64,000 nt of DNA from Seriola aureovittata (lineage: Eukaryota; Chordata; Actinopteri; Carangiformes; Carangidae). The notes under the pieces are model-generated. The model was not told the DNA's origin. It worked only from the letters and a program-made list of their open reading frames with translations, and did not search any database. Location of the stretch: NCBI RefSeq assembly GCF_021018895.1, contig NC_079373.1:18241001-18305000 (forward strand), read 5' to 3'. Both the position numbers and the translations under genes were made by a program. This document shows positions 9,901 to 21,033 of the stretch, piece by piece. Each line of letters begins with the position of its first letter. Positions within the stretch are counted from its first letter, which is position 1.

Positions 9901-12900
9901 CGGACAGAGCCTGTTTGATTACATACACCCCAAGGACATGGGAAAAGTGAAGGAGCAGCTGTCAGCTTCTGAATTATACCCTCGTGAACGACTAATAGAT
10001 GCTAAAAGTAAAGCAGTTTGGTGTGTGTGGTGTGTGTGCGGTGTGTGTGCGCGCACTTGCGCGAGTGAGAGCATATTAACACTACTGTCATGTCCCCAGC
10101 CGGTCTGCAGGTCCAGGCTGACCTCCCAGTCGGTGCAGCTCGGCTGTGTTCAGGCGCACGGCGCTCTTTCTTCTGCCGCATGAAGTACAACAAAGTTTCT
10201 GTCAAAGTGGAGGAGAAGGAGTTCCAGGCCAGCACCTCCAAAAAGAAAGGTAGGGAGAGTACACGGAGGATTACACAGCAGGTCACTTTTGTACAGTCAG
10301 GGTTTTTCATTTGGTTTAATGTATAACAGCTGATATAAGTTTTATCAGGTACCCAGTTTTGATGTAAAGTAACCAACTTATATATGTGTGTTTTCTGTAT
10401 ATGTCATATTTGAGTTGTGATTTGTTTCTGCATGTGCGCCTACAGAGTCGCAGAAGTACTGCACAGTCCACTGTACAGGCTACATGCGCAGCTGGCCAAC
10501 CAGTCAGTTGGGAGCAGACGGGGAGGGCGAGGCGGACAAGCAGGACAGCTCCCACTTCAGCTGCCTGGTGGCGGTGGGACGCATCCACTCTCACTCATCT
10601 CCCCAGGTTAACGGAGAAGTCCGAGTTAAACCAACAGAGTTCATCACACGCTATGCCATGGATGGCAAATTCACCTTTGTGGATCAAAGGTAGAATTGTA
10701 TTTCAGTTGTGTTTGTATATTGTATTTGCTTGGTGCATGGCTTTGTTGACACATCGTAGAATCGTTGACATATAGATATCTCCATTGACATTTCTAACGT
10801 CTTTGACACTGATCAACAGAAACTGTGGATGTCAAAGTGAAACCAAAGCTTCACAAATCAAGTTCATGCCATATTTTAAATAATATAGTACATGTTTATA
10901 TGTAATTCATACTAACATGATACACTTGTGTATTTATTCATTTCATCTGCAGAGCGACAACCATTCTTGGTTATCTTCCCCAAGAGTTGCTTGGGACATC
11001 ATGCTATGAGTACTTCCATCAAGACGACTTACCGCATTTAGCAGATAGACATCGAAAAGGTAAATTGCATTTGTCTTTCATCTAATTATCTTGGATATCG
11101 TGTTAGGATTTTTCATTGTCTGCTAAAATGATTCTACAATTAGTGGAGGCCAGTTCAGATTAAATTCTAATTTACAATATAGCTGCTGTTGAAGTACTGG
11201 TAAATCATATAATAAATTTCACTCCATTTTGATCTATTGTTAAGTAGATGACTGTTGCAGAATCCGGATGGTTTCTTCATATTTTATATCTGCTGGTCCT
11301 GTGCTTGTTGCGTCCTCTGCCTTAAGCAGGTGATACTGATGCTCTGTTTTCCCTGTTTAGTCCTTTGATTCGTCTTCTCACTGTTTTTTCTCCGTAGTGC
11401 TGCGGAGTAAAGAGAAAATTGAGACAAACTGTTATAAGTTCAAAACAAAATATGGCTCTTTCGTCACTCTGCAAAGTCAGTGGTTTAGTTTTGTAAATCC
11501 CTGGACCAAAGAAGTAGAATACATAGTGTCAACTAATACAGTCATATCGTGAGTATATTCTTCAGTCTGGTTGTGCATTAAATTAATATCTTTGTAGCTG
11601 AGATAGATTTATACTAATGGATGCTTCATCTGTTCTCTCATCCAATGACAAGACATGATCACAGTCGAAACAGGTCGGGAAACAAGTCTGAACAGCTGAG
11701 CAATTCCAAGACTTCTGAAGGTTAGTTTAAATAGAATATGAAAATAATTAATGGAAATGTGTCATTGAGATCTTTAATGTACAATGATGCTCAAAGATAC
11801 TGGTTGTGTAGTCATAACACACTGTGACATGTACATGTCTCCTGGTCTGTTCTGTCACGTTCAACTTTTTGTTTTTGTTAGAAGATGGCAAGAAGTCCCT
11901 TCCGATTATACCAGGCATCTCCAACACACCTGGAACTATGATTTATGCTGGAAGCATAGGGACCCAGATTGCCAATGAGCTCCTGGATTTCAACAGGTGT
12001 GGCCTCACAACAACAGAGCATGTCCAGTGATAGATAGTTATAGATAGTTGTAGAATTCTACAACTGCAACTAATGCTTATGAGATACTGTAGACAATAAT
12101 TCATCTGTGTCTGTGCTGCTTTAGGATGAACTCATCACCTTCCAGTGGTAACGTCAGCCCGTTCAGTTTGCCACAGGATAAGTCTCCACAAACTCACAAT
12201 CAAATGAGCAACAATGTAAGTTTCTATACATTCATATTTTTATTGTTGTGTCTGTCCCAGTCATTAATGAGGTGGCACAGCCCACAATTCAAACAAATTC
12301 CTTCCCATTCACAGAACTACATGAAACTTTGCAGACTAGTCCAGTCCAAAATGGCTCACTGTAATTTATGAAGCTGCTGTGCATATTAAGTTTTAAAAAA
12401 TACTATATATGCATACAAGTGAGTAATTTCCACGAGAAGTAAGCCTACTGTAGAGTATACTCTTTACCTACTTCACATGAAGTTCATCACTCGTTTACAA
12501 AGTTGTTCAATCAACAACTTACTGCTTCAAGTTGAAATTACAATAAATACGCTTTTAATATTATGGGAACATAACATAACACAACTTCTTTTGTCCCAAT
12601 ATTTGGCCAAATGCAGTAAAAATACTTATGGCTTAATGAATGAATAAATGTGAATTTAATCTGTAAAAGATTTAGTTTTGCAGTAGATGAATGGGGAGTA
12701 AATATTTGATATTTATATTTGAACTGATCATCCAGTTAGGTGATGATTACAGCTGCCTTTTGTGATTATCTGTAATAAAATGTGTGTGTTGTTGTTTTTG
12801 TTTTGTCTTAACGAAACCATGCAGAAGATGTTGACAAAGAAATATGTTCCAAACTAGCATTTTGACTCTACAGGCTCAGTGTGGTTTTACATGTTTCTCT

Positions 12901-13529
12901 GCCTCCTTTGTTTAAACATCTCTGCGAAAAGATTTTTAGAGGTAGACCAACCATAATGTGAAGCAATCACAGCTGTATGTACTTGGAAATTATGGTGAAG
13001 TTCGTCCAAACATTGGAAGGCATAATTTAATGAGCATAGATTTGAGTCTTTCCTCTTTTTTTTTTTTTTTTTTTTTTTTCTTTCTTGACTAAACCCCTGT
13101 CATGTTGCTGCTGGGTCTATAATCTTCTTCTCTTTTGGTCTGTAGGTGCCAAATGGAGAGGCAACAGACATGGAGATGCCAGGAAAGTCCAGCTCAGAGG
13201 ATGAGCCCCAGGGAGCTACATTCTCAGGAGGAGAAACACTCATGGGTACTCTTTCTCATCCTGTTGAATAGCTTATTTATAAACTGTATGTAGGATAATA
13301 TTTAACTATCTCCTCTTTTAACTCTATCATCTTGGGTGTTTTTTCCCTTCTGTCACCTCATCTCACCTCAGGGGAGAATTCCCAGCTGGATTTGGACAGT
13401 GTGGTTGGACCAGGCCTTAGTAGTCTCAGCAACGATGAAGCAGCCATGGCAGTGATCATGAGCCTCCTGGAGACGGACACAAACTTGGGCGAGGCTGTGG
13501 ACTTTGAAGAGATGCACTGGTCTTTATAG
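3917..13529 (+). CDS. bmal2: Bmal2 (Arntl2), circadian bHLH-PAS transcription factor
   Basis: Seventeen coding exons join without a frame break to 619 residues: 3917-3977, 7095-7224, 7331-7384, 7561-7602, 7783-7940, 8480-8559, 9098-9190, 9890-10007, 10100-10249, 10446-10689, 10953-11059, 11398-11548, 11653-11720, 11882-11996, 12125-12215, 13146-13245, 13372-13529. Domains: basic-helix-loop-helix at about 77-128 ([19 protein letters not shown]), PAS-A about 145-270 ([16 protein letters not shown]), PAS-B about 335-443 ([23 protein letters not shown]), and a C-terminal activation region with [13 protein letters not shown] at 589-601. BMAL proteins pair with CLOCK on E-boxes in the nucleus and drive per and cry genes. 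[23 protein letters not shown] and [11 protein letters not shown] favour BMAL2 over BMAL1, as does ppfibp1 downstream (human order BMAL2-SMCO2-PPFIBP1). The intron 8 donor is followed at once by GT-rich sequence. Confidence 0.95.
4134..4144 (+). promoter_or_regulatory. bmal2: Candidate RORE in bmal2 intron 1
   Basis: AAACTAGGTCA fits the ROR/REV-ERB element consensus WAWNTRGGTCA exactly and lies 157 bp after the first coding exon. ROR/REV-ERB control through promoter-proximal ROREs is established for mammalian Bmal1; whether it applies here is inference. Confidence 0.45.
5140..5150 (+). promoter_or_regulatory. bmal2: Second candidate RORE in bmal2 intron 1
   Basis: AATGTAGGTCA also fits WAWNTRGGTCA and lies on the same strand about 1 kb downstream of the first match. 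On its own it is weak evidence; the pairing is what makes it notable. Confidence 0.35.
6290..6430. repeat. Dispersed repeat with TGTTGGTTTGACAAAACAAGC core, copy 1
   Basis: The string of landmarks (DNA reading 'GTTGGTTTGACAAAACAAGC', then 'GTCACCTTGGGTC', 'GGGAAATTGTGATGAG') recurs in related form at 60430-60490. I recognise this as part of a repeat that is very common in percomorph fish, in which ATTAATCGATTA-like ends flank this core. It lies in bmal2 intron 1. Confidence 0.6.
7396..7505. repeat. Dispersed ATTAATCG-type repeat fragment, copy 2
   Basis: The stretch has the diagnostic end of the same repeat: GATTAGTTGATCGACTGAAA, then TTAATCGGCAACTAT and TTAATCGATAATTG. It sits in the short bmal2 intron between exons 7331-7384 and 7561-7602 and makes up most of it. 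Confidence 0.6.
10019..10060 (+). repeat. GT-rich imperfect microsatellite in bmal2 intron 8
   Basis: An imperfect GTGTG run followed by GCGCGC begins about 12 nt after the splice donor at 10008. The intron is only 92 bp, so the tract fills about half of it. Confidence 0.85.
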
Positions 13530-16500
13530 AATCTGGTCTTACAGTGTGACGCTGTGGCACAGTTGTTGGACCATCAGTTTTTTGGTGACAAGAACTTCTC
13601 GAATGCTTACTCCAAGAGCATTCTGTTTTTTAAAGACTTTTTTTAATTTATTAGTTACCTTTTTCCACATAAGCTGTGTAGTCTTCGGGTGGCTGCTCTA
13701 ACAGGAGCGGGATCGATGACGATAAGGGACAACTGCTTTCCCTCTTCAAAAGGAGGATTTGCCTCTAAAGCCTTACAGCGGTCTGCCTGCCCTGAAACGC
13801 TGTTCCTCACTGCTTTCTTCACATCTACTGTCATCCTCTGTTTAACTGAAGAGGCTCTTACAAGGTTGAAGAACATATGAACACAAATGACAGTGGAAGG
13901 GCTTGCGTCGTGGCGGCTCGGGTTTCCTGCTTGTATTTCTCTCCTCACTGACATTTGAACAAAGGTTCGGAGTGACGAAGCAAAAAAAAAGAAAGAAATT
14001 GCACTGAATCGATTTCATGTTTTTAAAAAAAAAAAAAAAAAAGATGTAATTTGATTAGGTACTGTATGGTTAAAGGAAGACACCATGACAACCAGGCCCA
14101 TCTCTGTGACCCCTCAGGATCCAAACCGTAGGTAGGCAGTGTACCACGGAAGACCACACTTCCATAACCTCTAACTTTGAGAGTCACTTTATAATGTGTC
14201 ACTCAGAGATTTTCTCTTAACTTGTCAGTATCTGAACATTTTCCATTGAAACGGTCCAGTAACCTCCTCTCTTGTACACTGACTTGAACATACTGTATAT
14301 GTGTACATTTGGTATGATTGCAAACACCATGTCTTCAGGCCATATCTGTCTTAAAGGGATAGTTTGCATAGGAAGAATATTTTAATTAATTTTTAGTATA
14401 TATATCTACATTTGTATATACATAGTATATACATCTATGACTGCCCTGGATTTTATTTACACTAGTTCTACACATTTACCATTTCCTGGCAGAAAGTATC
14501 CACCCTCATAAATAAAGAGAGCGGTCAGTTTTGGTGATTGACCCTTCATGAACTCCTATAGATTTATGAGCACTACAGTACTACTTAATGCAAAGTGAAA
14601 CAGCACTTTAGAGGTGCTGAAATGGAAGTTTGGTAGCAACGGCTGAACAGCAAACCCATTTCACATCTGTGACATTTTATTAATACATGTTTGAGGTTGA
14701 GTCTCATGTTAGAAGTGATAAACTCAGGGAGCGATGGAAGCAAATCCGCCCCATGTAAAACATACGATGACACAGTTCTTAGTACGTGTAGCAGTATTTG
14801 TCTGCCAGTTTAAGTTTTAAAAAATACTTTCCTACATACTGTATATTGGTATGTGGTGTAATGAGTCTGAACTTGTTCACATGTACATCTGATTTGTCAC
14901 TCATTGTCTGCTTTATAATCTTGCAGGTAAGCCATAGCTTTAGCTGTTTTTTTTTTGTTTTCCATGTACCTTTATGCACTGACAGTCTTTCAAAAGACAT
15001 GTTCATGTTTTATGTGCCTGTCAGAGGCACACAGCATTGTCATGCACCTGCATACATTTTTTTAAGGGATTATTCTATGCAGAGCTATCATTCCATAAAT
15101 CCTAAACTTCAAGCTATGTCTCTCTCTCTCCATGTAATTGTCACTCCCGTATCATGCATGACTCAAAAAAAAAAAAAACTCCAAATGAAATAAGACTTTT
15201 GGTGAGAATAAGTCACAAGTTGTTTGGATCCTTTTTCCATTTACCTCATCTAGAGTTCTGTTTTGCCCCTCCTTTATAATTGCACATCTTAGATTTTACA
15301 ACACTGATAGCCATTATGTGATGACTTCTATGGTAGTGTATGTGATGTATGTGTGGCAGTGACATGGCCTTATGGATTGATGAAAGGTAAAAATTTGAAT
15401 GACTAAAATATATCCAGTTATACATCCCCTATTTCAAGTTATCAAGAACTGAAATATTTCTCAACATGTGAGTCTACAAATTATGAAGTAAAGAAAATTA
15501 AGAGATGAACGAGCCCTACAGACTGTTGTAAATGTTACATTTATCAAATTGCATTTCTTTTGCCGGAGTGTTGAACACTGAATGTGCAATGAAAGGCAGT
15601 CTTTTTTTTTTTTTTTTTTTCAAGACACTTAAAGAATATCAAGTACATAAACAACTCGGTCAAAAACATAGCAGTTGTATTACTGTCCACATAGTCAATA
15701 TATGGAACTGTGTAACTTTTATGCCATGCAATTGTTCATATTGGTAACGTGGGCCACAATTTATAGTCATCTGTTAAGGATTTTCCAATAAGAACGCTAG
15801 TTTCGAGGATAGAAACGGTGGTTGTGAATCATGAAGAATACTGTCTTTTCTCTCTAATGCTTGAATTACGAGGAGCCGGTGGATGGAGCAGCTGAACTCA
15901 CGAGGACCCTCCTGCCTGTGTCCGAAGTGCCTTTGGACATTTCTGCTAGGACACACAATAAACCTGTGTTGCTTTTGGAGATCGCCTCCCACCTGGCGCC
16001 TTTGCAGACTGAAAGCAGGGCTAAAATGTTATCTTTGGATTAACTTGATGCAACATGGCATACTGTGCACATCATGAATGAAGTGGAAGCTTGTTCACAG
16101 ATGAAACAGGAGCTGTACATGTTGGCTTTGGCACTCACTACCTAACCAAACAGCCAGAACTATGGAGTCGTGCCATAGACACACGCTGGTCCTTTTTTAA
16201 AGGCAAAAAGTCAATTTTGTATTTTTTTTTTTTTCCCCCATTCCTCTTGTTCAATCATTGCACTATTGTAGCTGTAATTTGCCCAGAAAGCTTAAACATT
16301 GCTCTCACTTCAGCTTGTTTGGTAGTGACTGAGTGATAAACCTTGCAAAGAGGTAACATTTTTCTTCTGCTTCCATTCGGAATAAAACCGTACACTTTGT
16401 AAGATAGGGAACATTATGTTTTGATTTCATGCCCCTTTATATGTCTAGTTGCATGCTGTTCTTGTATCATTTATTGTTATTGTTTGTTTTTGAAATCTGT

Positions 16501-16790
16501 CGCGTCATTAGACTTGGGAAGTTAAGACGGACACAGCCAACTGTCGCTGCGCAGGAGGAAGGACCTTAACCTTTGGGCTTATATCGGGCAGTTGGGAGTT
16601 TGTTACTGCCTCCATTGTACCACTTCCTGCCACTTTATAAGTTCATTCTTGTTTGATTTGTGGGCCGCAGAGGAAGCACTTACTGTATTTGTTAATTGCA
16701 TTATTGCTGCTACTTTCAACATGTCTGGGCTGTCTTCCCAGGTTGTCGTGTTGTTAATAAATATTAGTTTACTAAACCCTCAACAGGAAC
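13530..16790 (+). other. bmal2: bmal2 3' UTR and spacer with several polyadenylation signals
   Basis: After the stop there is 3.2 kb without a supported gene. AATAAA hexamers occur at 14511-14516, 15957-15962, 16381-16386 and near 16754, so the 3' UTR could be about 1, 2.4 or 2.9-3.2 kb long with alternative ends. Long A/T tracts (14024-14042, 15601-15620, 16220-16234) are present. Short ORFs here have no recognisable content. Which signal is used cannot be told from sequence. Confidence 0.5.
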
Positions 16791-17071
16791 TCTGAGCATA
16801 TTTTCAAATATCTGTTTTTGGATCAAATGGAAAATACTGGAAAAACATTTTGTGAACAGCCACACTGAATTCAAAACTTTTCATCAAACTCTTACCACTT
16901 TTCATTCTGCAGTTTTCTGTCCTTACAGAGGCACATTGAGAAGCAGTAGCCTTCTTTTTTGAGTAATTACATTTGCCTTCTCCTGCACCCTTACAACCTT
17001 CCTTATTGTTCCCCCCTCCAAGGAGATTAGCTTTGAGTAATTTGTCAAATGTGATAAAGTAGTGGTTGGTG

Positions 17072-17118
17072 CAATTAAGAAAGCCTGGCATAAGCTGGGA
17101 TTTGTTGAGTATATAAAG
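17072..17118 (+). promoter_or_regulatory. TATA promoter of the GCAP/GCIP gene with photoreceptor-type elements
   Basis: TATATAAAG at 17110-17118 is placed about 40 bp before the start codon at 17158. CAATTAA at 17072-17078 resembles the photoreceptor conserved element PCE-I/RET-1 (CAATTAG), and GGGATTT at 17098-17104 is a possible weak CRX/OTX site. Given a retina-linked gene family these are sensible, but the motifs are short. Confidence 0.5.
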
Positions 17119-17157
17119 TCAGCAGTGAATGCAGAGTTGTTGCTCCCTCTTAACAGA

Positions 17158-18276
17158 ATGGGCCAAGCTGCTACCCTGCCTTGCAGGAGGGGAGAGTCTT
17201 ATGTTACGGAGCTGTACGAATGGTTCAGGTAAGATTTTATTTACCTTTTGAAATTTCTACAGAGAAACTTAAGTAATTCTGTATGCTATCTGTATTGAAG
17301 TAGAAAAGGCCTGTTTGAGTAAATGTCAGGGGAGAGGGAGTGGAAACATGTTTTATTCTCATGTAGAATACCTTTATCTATATTCCAGACACATCTACAG
17401 AGAATCTCCTTGAGCTTTTTGATTATTAGATTTCTTTCTCATTTGACCTCTTTACTCCATTTCATTTTGCCATGTGAGCACTTCTATAACCTTTAGGAAT
17501 CATGTCTTTATCCCTACTTTATTTCCAAGACTACACACTACTGATTAGCTTCATGTTGCCATGCTGTAGTAAATTGGTTCAAAATCATTTGGCCTAATTA
17601 TCATAGCACTCACATTCCAAGGTATAAACAAGCTTTCAAACTCAGGTAATCTCCACAGGTCCGGGATGGGTTGACCTTAATTCTCTTAATTCTCAATTTA
17701 AAGGACACATTTCTCCTGCTACAAACCTGACTCTTTATCCAAACGGCCTCCGTGTTTTTATGTATATTTCAACTGAGACAGTTCTTTCATTTTTTCTCAA
17801 ATATTTTCTTCTTCTTCATAGAAAGTTTATTAATGAATGTCCAAGTGGTCTGATCACTCTTCATGAGTTTCAAAGGCATTTCTGCAACGGAACAGTGGGC
17901 AGTGAGTCAGCTGAGTATGCAGAGCAGATATTCCGCACACTGGACACTAATGGAGTAAGAAAAGCACTGAATGACACTACACACACTATAGATGAGTCTG
18001 GAGGCAGGAATTTTCCTACAGCATTAACGGGAAAGTAGTAATAAACACCATAATATCTAAATAGAATAAACAATGATGAAAATATATATTTTTTAATACC
18101 ATAAACAAAGTTTTTTTCCTCTTTAGGATGGGGTGGTTGATTTCAGGGAGTATGTCATGGCCATCAGCATGCTTATTGAAGGTTCGGCTGTGGAGAAGCT
18201 GCACTGGTCATTCAAGCTCTATGACAAAGACCGAGATGGTGCCATTACAAAGGAGGAAATGCTGGAGATCATGCAG

Positions 18277-18308
<32 letters not shown>

Positions 18309-19535
18309 CAGGTCGCACATTTCAAGCATATCATAAGATGATGCCACAGTTGCTGCATCTTTCAGTTGAACTGGTGTGTGTTTCCCTTTGTTCACAGGCG
18401 GTTTATAAGATGAGTGTAGCCGCTGCTTTGACCAAACCAAACCCACTCACAGCTGAAGAATGTACCAACAGGATATTTGTGAGATTAGATAAAGACAATA
18501 ATGGTGAGGAAATGATTTTCCCTTTCTGCTTGAAATCATGGTGTAGTGTTATTTCAGCATGAAACAATGGGTGGCACAATCTTCCAATACAGGGCATTTA
18601 AGTGCGTCTTTTTCCCCTCAGTGAATCAACCTCATGTACTTAATGACTATTTTATAGGACTATCGGGATCCATGTGGCAAAAACATTCAATAAGGGGATT
18701 TTTTTTCCAATCTGCTGTGTTATTTTCAAGACTATGTGGAACCATAACGATTCAGATAAAGAAATAAAAAGGAACATCTGAATGAAAAATGATAGACAGG
18801 TTTTAAAAAAGTTATTATCATCTTAAATACTTTATTTCAACTCTGAAAACCTTCAAATGAGGTTTTGCTGTGATTCAAACCTGAAGAACATTTATTTTAC
18901 CAGTTAGGACAAGTCTTTAAGATGATTATTCAGTCAGAGAGTCTGAGGGATGAAGCAAGCACATACCTAAAGCTGAGGTAATGCATCCAACCACAGTATG
19001 TGTAATGGGCACAAAATATTGCGGTGTATATTTCTTGTGCCGAGGTTTGACCGTCTACTCGATAGTTAGACACATGTCAGGGGTATGGTGAGGAGGACAG
19101 GTTTGGGCTTTTCCTAGTAACTGGGTTATATAATGGAGGATGCATTTGCTCTAAATGCTGAACATAAGCCTTTACGTAAAATTTAATTTTGAAAAAAGTA
19201 ATTGAAAAGTATATTTATATATATTTGTACATTTTAATAACACAATGGTTAACAAGCATTAAAACATATTGAACTCCTGCTCACTGATAAGAAATCTTGC
19301 TGGCATTGATTTAGGAAGGAACAGAACCAGATGATATTAATAGAGTCTGTCCTCTGCTCTTTGTCTCTAATCACTGCCTGTCCTTGTTATGTCTGTAGCC
19401 ATCATCAGTCTAGAGGAGTTCATAGAGGGAGCGCTGGATGATGATTGGATCAGAGAGATGCTGGAATGTGACCCCAGTACCGTGAAGGTGGAGAGGCCCC
19501 TGAGGAGGGACACCGCTTTGGGGACCCATGGTTGA
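17158..19535 (+). CDS. GCAP/GCIP-type neuronal calcium sensor (guanylate cyclase regulator)
   Basis: Five exons, 17158-17228, 17822-17954, 18127-18276, 18398-18503 and 19399-19535, give 198 residues, the usual size. It begins MGQ, an N-myristoylation start. EF-hand 1 is degenerate with the ECPSG signature typical of the family; EF2 (65-76, DTNGDGVVDFRE) and EF3 (101-112, DKDRDGAITKEE) are canonical; EF4 (149-160, DKDNNAIISLEE) has Ala154 where the loop normally has glycine. The NCS/GCAP family binds calcium in photoreceptors and sets the activity of membrane guanylate cyclases, activating at low calcium (GCAP) or inhibiting (GCIP). The tail ECDPSTVKVERP and the sequence in general look closer to the fish/frog GCIP branch than to GCAP1 or GCAP2, but I cannot settle the paralog. 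The intron after exon 3 begins with a (GT)13 tract. Confidence 0.9.
18277..18308 (+). repeat. (GT)13 microsatellite forming a splice donor
   Basis: The tract starts at the first base of the intron after ATGCAG, so the donor GT is the first unit of the repeat; it ends in GCGTGT. The intron is only 121 bp long. Confidence 0.95.
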
Positions 19536-19815
19536 CCTGAAATGGAGTATTCTGTTCACTGGGTGCAAAGAAATTGTAGTCATTGCAGCAACAGTTTCCA
19601 TTTGCTGCGACAAATTATATCAATGTCTGTTGAGTAACTGCAAGGTAGACACAGGAGAGTACTAGGAAATGCTTGCTTGTAATATTTATAAAGGAATCAT
19701 TTCTGCCTTGTTTTATTTTGATTGATATGTTTTTTCTGCTGCAGTTTTGATCAATGCTTTGTTTGTTTATGATGTTTTCTTTATTTTCTCTGTATCTGAA
19801 TGTGTCTCCTCATAG

Positions 19816-19821
19816 AATAAA
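19816..19821 (+). other. Polyadenylation signal of the GCAP/GCIP gene
   Basis: AATAAA 280 bp after the stop codon, the first such hexamer downstream, giving a short 3' UTR. Confidence 0.65.
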
Positions 19822-20884
19822 TCATGGCTGTCATAACACACTGACACTTTACTTGTCCTACTGTATTATATTATCCATCCTGCACTTATGGCCAGATTAA
19901 TTTTCACAAGGTAATATACCTCAAGTTAATAAATACATTTTGAGCAAGCATGTTGTAATGGCATTTGCAGTGATGTTGCAAAACTGTGGCCCTAAGTTGC
20001 CCTTGATTACCAGGGACCTGTTCTATCTTCCCTGAATACCTGTGGTATTTGATTTATTCCTGCTGTCCAGGTCTGGATCTCATTGGTAGATGCTTAGGGT
20101 GATACACACCAGCAATGGAGAGTATCTATAAGTACAATTATGCAAGTACTGTACTTAACTACAATCTTGAGGTACTTGTACCTTACTTGAGTATTTCCAT
20201 TTTATGCCACTCGGTACAATTAGCCTACTCCAATGCAGTTGGAAATATTGTAGTTTTTGGTCAACTTATTTATTGTATGTGAAAGATATGAGACAGTCAC
20301 TTGATGCTTTCCAGATTATTTTTTTCAAGTATTTTTAATAACTTCTTGTTGTTAATATTTCTGTACTTTTACTTATACAAAACTTTAAATTCAGCACTTT
20401 TGCTTATATCGTACTATTTTTGTATAGTGGTGTTTGCTAGTTTGCGAGGATATTTCTTCCACCACTGACACCTAAACACCACTTGATGTCGCCTTTGCTT
20501 GTTTAAAACTGAAACGCAGGCACCTCCCAGACTTTGAGGAATATGCTGCTTTTAGTTTCGGCAAAAACATGGAAAGTTCCTTGCGTTATTGACTTAGATG
20601 CGGTGGGCCAGGAAGCGACTGTTTATTGTGATTATTCCTGGTCAGCTTTCACGGGAATAAACAGAGGAATAAAGATTTATTGTTTTCAAGTAATCTTTGT
20701 ATCCTGTTCATTGTTGACATTAACAGCGAATGGGTTTGTCCAGCAAGAAAGTCTCATCTCCCATCTTTTCCATGCTACAGTGAATGCATCGTATAAAGAA
20801 GTGGCTGCTCCCAGGCCAATCCAGGCGGCAGCAGGGCGGGATTTTCCAGCTGTGACGTCCAAAGTTTTCCAGCAACCCTGTCAC
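19822..20884. other. Intergenic spacer between the GCAP/GCIP gene and ppfibp1
   Basis: No gene seen. It holds a dispersed repeat (about 20115-20475) and then sequence leading into the ppfibp1 promoter. The 122-codon ORF at 20534-20902 has no recognisable domain, and crosses the probable start of ppfibp1 transcription. Confidence 0.5.
20115..20475. repeat. Dispersed 'TACTTGTACTTTTACT...TTCTTCCACCACTG' repeat
   Basis: The stretch starts with AAGTACTGTACTTAACTAC, continues with GGTACTTGTACCTTACTTGA and ends ATTTCTTCCACCACTGACAC. I recognise this series of motifs as a common teleost interspersed repeat; family name unknown to me. Confidence 0.65.
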
Positions 20885-21033
20885 TTCGACATCATGGCGT
20901 AGCGATGTCGACCGACGCGGGGTAGTTCTGGTGGGTACGGAGAAGTTTGGAAACCGAACATTGTGGAATTATTTTAAATCATAAAAGAAAAAAAACAAAC
21001 GGAAATATATTTATCTCTTGGAGCCGAGTCTCG
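20885..21033 (+). other. ppfibp1: Probable 5' noncoding exon and promoter of ppfibp1
   Basis: A short CpG-containing stretch (GATGTCGACCGACGCGGGG) precedes a strong donor, TCG|GTAAGT, at 21033/21034. The coding start exon at 27205 has an acceptor and UTR sequence in front of its ATG, so an upstream noncoding exon must exist; this is the best candidate within 6 kb. Exact start unknown. Confidence 0.5.

Noticed and set aside
13058..13080. Poly-T/poly-A tracts (13058, 14024, 15601, 21745, 53268) as retroelement tails
   Set aside because: No element body, target duplication or matching sequence was seen beside them, so I call them simple homopolymers.
20534..20902. 122-codon ORF upstream of ppfibp1
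   Set aside because: No recognisable domain, starts inside sequence next to a dispersed repeat and overlaps the probable noncoding first exon of ppfibp1.
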